Shown here one piece after another: positions 58,372 to 64,000 of a stretch of DNA of 64,000 bases (its first letter is position 1; each line of letters starts with the position of its first letter). The notes beneath the pieces were generated by a model. It saw nothing but the letters and a program-made list of their open reading frames with translations. It was not told the DNA's origin and did no database searches. This DNA comes from Trichomonas vaginalis G3 (Eukaryota; Parabasalia; Trichomonadida; Trichomonadidae): the NCBI RefSeq assembly GCF_026262505.1, contig NC_067206.1:37091896-37155895 (forward strand), given 5' to 3'. Position numbers and translations under genes: made by a program.

Positions 58372-60540
58372 TCATCCAAAATCGTCATTAACTAATTTTT
58401 CTAAGAGCATTTTACCTTCAATTTTCTTTTGTCTCTTTCGAACAAATTGGACTCTAATTGCTACAATTGTAATTGCTGTAACGATAATAGTACATGATAC
58501 AGCAATAATAACAATATAAAGTTTGGGAAGTTTATATTTTTCTTTTTCTTTATAGTTTGGACACTGAGTTGTTGTTTGGTTAGGTTTAACATCTCCGATT
58601 TGTTTATTTGGATAATATTTATAAACAGTGATGTTATTATATGACTTCGCATTTTGAAGAAAATTGCCTTCAACTGTTTGATTGCCACAAAACAAAAAGC
58701 TGTTGATATCTGTATTCGAAAATGATTTGTTATTAATCTCTTTTAAGTTTCCAAAAATACTTATATCAACTTTTTTAGGCGGCGTGAAATAATCATTGAT
58801 GATTGATTCTTCTCCATGAGTAAAGATATTTATATTTTCAAGATTTTCGAATTGCGCAAGAGATGAATATTCCTTGATTGATGAATCAAATGTGATGGAT
58901 TTGATAAATGATTTCATTATATGATTTTGATATATATTATCATTTGGATATGAAATAATAAGATTTTCAATATTGTTGCAGTTTTCGAAAACACTTTGAT
59001 CAAAAGAACAATTAGTTTGAATAATAATTTCTTTTAATGATGTGCAATTAGAGAATGAACTATTTCCTAACACAATAAGACCTTTTGGTAAATTTATTCT
59101 CAGCAATGATATACATCCAAAGAAGGATCTTTCGGAAATTTCACTAAGGATATCTGGAAGACTCAATTCTGTCAAATTATAGCAATATGCAAATGCTGAT
59201 TTTTTAATAACTTGAAGTGAACCTGGGAAAATTATTGATTTCAATGAATAACAATTTTGGAAAGAATACTCTCCAATTGATGCAACTCTATTTGAATTAA
59301 TAACTACTATTTCAAGTGAATAACAATTGCGAAAACAACTATCGGAAATTTCCGTGAAATTATTTGAAAGTGTTATATTTCTAAGTTGAAAACAGTTACA
59401 GAATGAATATTCATATATTTTCACAACTGATTGTGGAATTTCAATATTAGTTAGACAACTGCAGCCATTGAATGCATTATTTGCAATACGAGTAACTTTA
59501 TCAGGGATTTTGATTTCACGTAAATTTGTGCAATTGAAGAATAATCTTTTGTAAATTAAGTTCATTTCACTTGGTAATATCATCTTCTCTAATGATGTCA
59601 TTCCACTGAAACAATCTTGACCAATATCTGCTGATTTACTTAAAAATGTTAAACTTTTAATGCTTGAACAATTCTTAAATACATCAGTGCCCACAAATAT
59701 TAAAGACTCAGGAAGTACAATGCTTAATAATGAACGACAATTAAAAAATGCTCTATACTCTATTTTTATGAGTTTTGAGGAAAGTTTTATATCCTGCAAA
59801 TTAATACAATTACTAAATGATAATGTACATATACTGTCAACTTTATCAGGCAATATAATCGATTTCAATTGAAAACAAGAAGAAAAAACATTAGTATTGA
59901 TTGTATCAAGTTCTGGAGGAAGTTTAACATCGACGAGTTTATGGCAACCGGAAAATGAATTATCACCAATATCAGAGGTTGAATTTGGAAATTCAATTCT
60001 TTGTATATTTTGACAATTTTCAAAAGATTTTATATCAATTTTTTTCAAAGAAGAAGGTAAAGAGTCGAATGTTAATTTTTGGCAATTAGAAAATGCAGAA
60101 TTCCCAATATATTCTATTGTATCTGGTAATAGTATTTTACCAAGATTTATGCAATTAAAAAAAGTTTTATCCGAAATTTTTGTTAAAGATGTAGGAAGTT
60201 GTATTGTTTCAAGATTTGTGCACTCTTCGAACGAACTTTCCATAATAGATGTAATATCTGAATGAAATATCACTGTCTTCAAGTTTGCACAATGTGAAAA
60301 AGCGCGAGACGAAATGTTTTTTATGTTTTTGGGTAAATCAAGATATTCCAACTTTGAGCAATAAATAAATGTTGCCGTACTTATTGTAACTAATGAATTT
60401 GGAAATATAATAGTTGAGAAATTTTGATAATTAGAATACTGATAGGGTTCTGTTTGAACTGTACCTTCTGGAATGACTAGAGTATCATTATCAGCGTAAG
60501 CACAAGCTAATTTAAACAAAAAGCTGATGTAAATAAGCAT
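58372..60540 (-). CDS. BspA-like leucine-rich repeat surface protein
   Basis: The start is the ATG at 60,540; codons upstream are TTG. The protein of 722 residues has a signal peptide (MLIYISFLFKLACAYA), then about 20 TpLRR/BspA-type repeats of about 23 residues (I-x-x-x-AF-x-x-C-x-x-L-x-x-I-x-L-P), a transmembrane segment near the C-terminus (LYIVIIAVSCTIIVTAITIV) and a basic cytoplasmic tail of about 30 residues. BspA-like proteins of T. vaginalis are a very large family and many are thought to act at the surface in adherence. It is open throughout. Confidence 0.88.
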   Translation of the reverse strand: MLIYISFLFKLACAYADNDTLVIPEGTVQTEPYQYSNYQNFSTIIFPNSLVTISTATFIYCSKLEYLDLPKNIKNISSRAFSHCANLKTVIFHSDITSIMESSFEECTNLETIQLPTSLTKISDKTFFNCINLGKILLPDTIEYIGNSAFSNCQKLTFDSLPSSLKKIDIKSFENCQNIQRIEFPNSTSDIGDNSFSGCHKLVDVKLPPELDTINTNVFSSCFQLKSIILPDKVDSICTLSFSNCINLQDIKLSSKLIKIEYRAFFNCRSLLSIVLPESLIFVGTDVFKNCSSIKSLTFLSKSADIGQDCFSGMTSLEKMILPSEMNLIYKRLFFNCTNLREIKIPDKVTRIANNAFNGCSCLTNIEIPQSVVKIYEYSFCNCFQLRNITLSNNFTEISDSCFRNCYSLEIVVINSNRVASIGEYSFQNCYSLKSIIFPGSLQVIKKSAFAYCYNLTELSLPDILSEISERSFFGCISLLRINLPKGLIVLGNSSFSNCTSLKEIIIQTNCSFDQSVFENCNNIENLIISYPNDNIYQNHIMKSFIKSITFDSSIKEYSSLAQFENLENINIFTHGEESIINDYFTPPKKVDISIFGNLKEINNKSFSNTDINSFLFCGNQTVEGNFLQNAKSYNNITVYKYYPNKQIGDVKPNQTTTQCPNYKEKEKYKLPKLYIVIIAVSCTIIVTAITIVAIRVQFVRKRQKKIEGKMLLEKLVNDDFG

Positions 60541-60855
60541 TATCAACAATTTTAATTACACTGAAGTTCCTAATTTACATTTATTCAAATTTTTAACCTA
60601 AAATTGATCCGAAATTATTATAAAAGAAAATTGGAAAATCGTAACTGTATAATACAAGGAGTATACCGGTTCAAAGAAGACAATATAATTGGAAATTACT
60701 ACATGCATAACCAATATAATTTCGATATGCTAACTATAACATAAGCAATATGTGGTCCATTTGATTGGTCTCTCTTCAATCCAAAAGACTTGAAAAATCT
60801 TAAAAAAAATAATTTTTAAAATATAAAGTCTTTATTTAACATAAACAATAGAATT
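60541..60855. other. Spacer without a gene
   Basis: AT-rich, with no supported frame or repeat. It holds the 5' flank of the BspA-like gene. Confidence 0.6.
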
Positions 60856-61617
60856 TCATTCGGTTATTGTATTAACGGGTAATTTTTGAATCTTGAATTC
60901 AGGTAATTCAATTTTATTGTATTCTCCAAAAGATACGATTTCTTGGATTTGGCTTTGGTATAGACACTCTGTTCGTTGATCCTGGGTTGCATGGAGCTGT
61001 CCGAGGGCCTTTTTATGTTTTTTAGATATTTTTTCGTAACGGAAGTTATATTTGTAAAATCTTTGTACTGTATATTCAGATGGGTAGGAAATTCTCTTTG
61101 ATAAGTACCTCAAGGCGTCCGAAATTGGTCTTTTATCAACTTGATCATTTTTCTGTACATTTTCACGAATTTGAGCATCGTAATAGTTTGACAATAGTAT
61201 TGTTTCTTGCTTTTGGTATTCTTCGGCAGTATTAAATCTGTCAATAGCCTGTTCGCGTAAAATCTTCTTTAATTCTGGATTTTCGAGTTCAATTTTTTCT
61301 TCAAACGCTGGAGCAAAAGGTGGGATGCATTCTAGAATATCAGATGAAACTGAATCTATTTGTTCTGGTTGAGTATTATCATTTTCTTCTGTAAATTCTT
61401 CAGTAGGTGCTTGCTTTTTATGGTATTTGAGTACCGTTGTTGGATTATCTGATGGTTTGTAGTTCATCATTTCCTCGTGAAGCTTTCTGAGATTCTTTGA
61501 AGTATTATTCAGTCTCTGGTAGTTATAGAATTTAATAGTTGGTGGAACAGGTACAAAATCTTCTAACGGTGGGGCAGTAGACACAGCTTTTGTATCTTCT
61601 TGGTCAGCTGCCGCCAT
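60856..61617 (-). CDS. Hypothetical protein, 253 residues
   Basis: The protein begins MAAADQEDTKAVSTAPPLED, has VPVPPTIKFYNYQRLNNTSK, an acidic linker, then a helical Lys/Glu/Tyr-rich C-terminal half (SDALRYLSKRISYPSEYTVQ). The open frame, balanced composition and good start support a real host gene. I do not recognise the family. No initiator is seen next to the ATG, although TCATT lies about 55 bases upstream. Confidence 0.65.
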   Translation of the reverse strand: MAAADQEDTKAVSTAPPLEDFVPVPPTIKFYNYQRLNNTSKNLRKLHEEMMNYKPSDNPTTVLKYHKKQAPTEEFTEENDNTQPEQIDSVSSDILECIPPFAPAFEEKIELENPELKKILREQAIDRFNTAEEYQKQETILLSNYYDAQIRENVQKNDQVDKRPISDALRYLSKRISYPSEYTVQRFYKYNFRYEKISKKHKKALGQLHATQDQRTECLYQSQIQEIVSFGEYNKIELPEFKIQKLPVNTITE

Positions 61618-61999
61618 TTTTATAAAAAAAAATCTGTATCGTCCTCTTTTTTTTTGGATAATGTTAGGAATGAATTTTAGATTTCATCATGTCAAAGGAT
61701 AAATATATCATTTATCATAAGCATATTTGGCGTAGCCATGTATATGTGACTTTCATTTAGAATTGAATTTCAAAATTAGAAAATTAAGCTTGGGTAATAG
61801 AAAAGTGATTTTAAAATGTCGTTATATTTATTTTAATATAGATTATGTGAATTAAACATATTGTGAAATAACTTTTATTTTATTAGATTAGCTCTAAGAA
61901 TTGATGAGCATCATAATTGTGAATATATATGATAATTATATATTAAGAGGGAAAATATCAATTATGAATTAGTTTAGGTAAATTTTTAATTAATGAAAA
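61618..61999. other. Spacer without a gene
   Basis: AT-rich. No supported frame or repeat; an ATATATGATAATTATATATT near-palindrome lies near 61,925. Confidence 0.6.
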
Positions 62000-63847
62000 T
62001 TAAACTGCAATTGTTTGCATCTCAATGTGTTCTTTACTGGATTCCTCATTAGTGTTGGCAAACTTCTTCCTGTAAATGAAGAAACAAACAACAGCGATGA
62101 TTGCAATTCCAAGTATGATTCCTATGACAATCCCTGCAATTGTACCGGATTTCTTACCAGATTTCTCTGTATTGATATCATCATTATGATCATTATTACC
62201 TGGAGAAGTATTAGCTGTTGATGGCTGAGGAGTGGATGAATCAATTTTAGATACGTCCATCCCACCTAATTGGTCATATTTGTATTCGGAAGTAGTTATA
62301 ATTTCTTTACATGATTTGGCATTCTTCAAGAAATCTCCTTCAATTTGATTGGTTCCATAATATGTGAATTTTTTAATCGCGCAATTGGAAAATGCTAATG
62401 GATCAATGGCGTTAATGTTATGTGCAATAAAAATTTCAACATCATCGCAATTAATAAAATATGCTGGAATGATCATATCATTGATATTTTCAATGTTAAT
62501 ATATTGCAACTTAGTAAGATTTGTCAGTGGTAGCAAATATTCTGCATCATTTACTTTTCTAAGTGAGTTGTATTTCGGAATATTGTAAGTTATTGATTTG
62601 ATCTTTTCTTTAAAGCCGAGATTATTGATAAGATCAAAATTTGATCCTTCAAATGTAATTTCGCTAATGTTGCATGAATAAAATGCATCAATCCCGTTTA
62701 TTGTATGAGATAATTTACTTGTTATTTTTGTGAGTTTACTACATTTAATAAATGCTGTGACATTAATTGTTGTAAGACTATTGGGAATTGTTATGCTTGT
62801 CACGGAACTGCAGTTATAAAATGCATGTTCATTAATTGATTTAACACTTCCAGGTATTATAATGTTTTTTATCTTATAACAATTAGCAAATGCATAGTTA
62901 TCTATTGTTGAGATGTTATCTGGTATTGATATACCTGCTAGATTGAAACATTTATAAAATGCATATTTTCCAATTGATACCATTTTTTCAGGCATTGAAA
63001 TAATCACCAGATTAAAATAGTTTTCAAATGCATTATTTCCAATTGATACAACTTTTTTAGGTATTGATATATTTGTTAAATTGCTACAATATTGAAATGC
63101 TTGATTCTCGATTAAAGTTAAATTATCTGAAAGGGTTACTGTTTGTAATAATGGACAAGATATAAACATTGCTTCGGAGATTATTTTCACACTATTTGGA
63201 ATTACGATGCTTGTTAATTGTTTGCAATATCCAAAGGCAAAAATATCAATAAAGTATACAGTCGACGGAATTTTAATACTTTGGATATATGTACCATATA
63301 ATGCATATTCCATGATTATGTTAAGTTATTCAGGAAGTTTGATATTTTTGAGACGTTTGCAATCTGAAAATGCGCCAAGACCAATTCTCAGAATTGAATT
63401 GGGAAGAGTTAATTCTGTAAGCATAAAGCAATTAGAAAACGAATAATCTTCAATGGCATCTATGCTTGCAAGAATAGTTACAGATCTGAGATTACTTGAA
63501 TCATCAAAGCACATTGTTCTAAGATCTTTTACTTTTGAAGGAATTATGATATTTTCTAATGCGCTAAAACTAAATGCTGAAGAGCCGATATATGTTACGC
63601 TCTCTGGAATTGTAATATGATGGAAATGCGTATACTTGAATGCACTGTCTCCAATATAAACAAGATTTTTAGGAAGTTTGATTGTCATAATAAATACTGC
63701 TCCCTCAAATGCACTCTTTTCAATTACGGTAACATCATCATGAAATGTAATATTTTTAAGATCATAGCAGTATGCAAATGTGTTTTCTCGAATAGATTTT
63801 GTACTTTTCTCTACTGTGTATTCTCCTTTCGGACAAATGACATATAG
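62000..63847 (-). pseudogene. BspA-like leucine-rich repeat protein with an in-frame stop
   Basis: The frame runs from 63,847 (after a TAA) to the end at 62,000 with one in-frame TAA at 63,326-63,328, at the repeat position LKNIKLPE-stop-LNIIMEYALYG. The repeat spacing is kept across it, so this is a single nonsense change in an otherwise good BspA-like gene. The C-terminal end has TM IAGIVIGIILGIAIIAVVCF, a basic RKK and an acidic tail. No ATG or signal peptide is visible at the 5' end, so the start is lost too or lies elsewhere. Likely a recent pseudogene of the family at 58,372. Confidence 0.75.
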
Positions 63848-64000
63848 TTATAAAATATTACCTATGTTCCTTTATAATTCTGTTTGTTATAAAAATTCCG
63901 AATTCAATTTATTTTTGAAAAGTTTAGGTAAAATATTAATCTATTATATATCTCACAGAAGTGTCAAAAAATTGAGATAAACTCCTTTTAAACAATATCC
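63848..64000. other. Right-edge sequence
   Basis: AT-rich flank of the BspA-like gene. No feature seen. Confidence 0.5.

Overview
The window looks like nuclear DNA of a trichomonad, most like Trichomonas vaginalis. It is AT-rich, its genes look intronless, and the host genes belong to families expanded in that genus: BspA-like leucine-rich surface proteins and ankyrin proteins with a DUF3447-type N-terminus. Several host genes have a trichomonad initiator (TCA-Y-W) a few bases before the ATG. Identifications rest on reading motifs by eye; no search was run.

Layout. (1) 1 to about 14,530: most of a capsid-bearing, Polinton-like element (element 1) that starts beyond the left edge. It has a 175-bp tandem array, a D5-type helicase, a KilA-N protein, a phage-like fibre, a candidate penton protein, a packaging ATPase, a major capsid protein and small amphipathic proteins. 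It is close to whole. (2) 15,609-18,804: a 1.93-kb repeat (copy A) carrying a 1,268-bp mariner-type insertion. (3) 19,011-41,922: a second element (element 2), a Maverick/Polinton of 22.9 kb with A-tract-capped terminal inverted repeats and a 6-bp target duplication. It holds a Dam-like methylase, fibre, integrase, KilA-N proteins, packaging ATPase, helicase, penton, major capsid protein and a long structural protein. It is an old copy with a couple of dozen or more breaks. (4) 42,095-44,753: a HECT ubiquitin ligase and a small NTF2-like protein. (5) 45,338-47,983: copy B of the 1.93-kb repeat, with a 711-bp hAT-type insertion. (6) 48,286-64,000: host genes, namely two paralogous type I membrane proteins, an ankyrin relic, an Nse4-like kleisin, an At4g15545-like coiled-coil protein, thioredoxin reductase, an ankyrin protein, two BspA-like proteins and one unrecognised protein.

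The two elements share a gene repertoire but differ strongly in sequence. Two things cut across that divergence: a stretch of the fibre shaft that is nearly identical at DNA level, and two classes of promoter-like motif. A T-rich motif ending about ten bases before the ATG marks structural genes, and an AAATAAAGTTAG cassette marks KilA-N and neighbouring genes. This suggests early/late control shared by both elements, and recent exchange of the receptor-binding module.

Repeats A and B are about 99.6% identical. Each carries a different insertion that the other lacks, so each serves as the empty-site control for the other.
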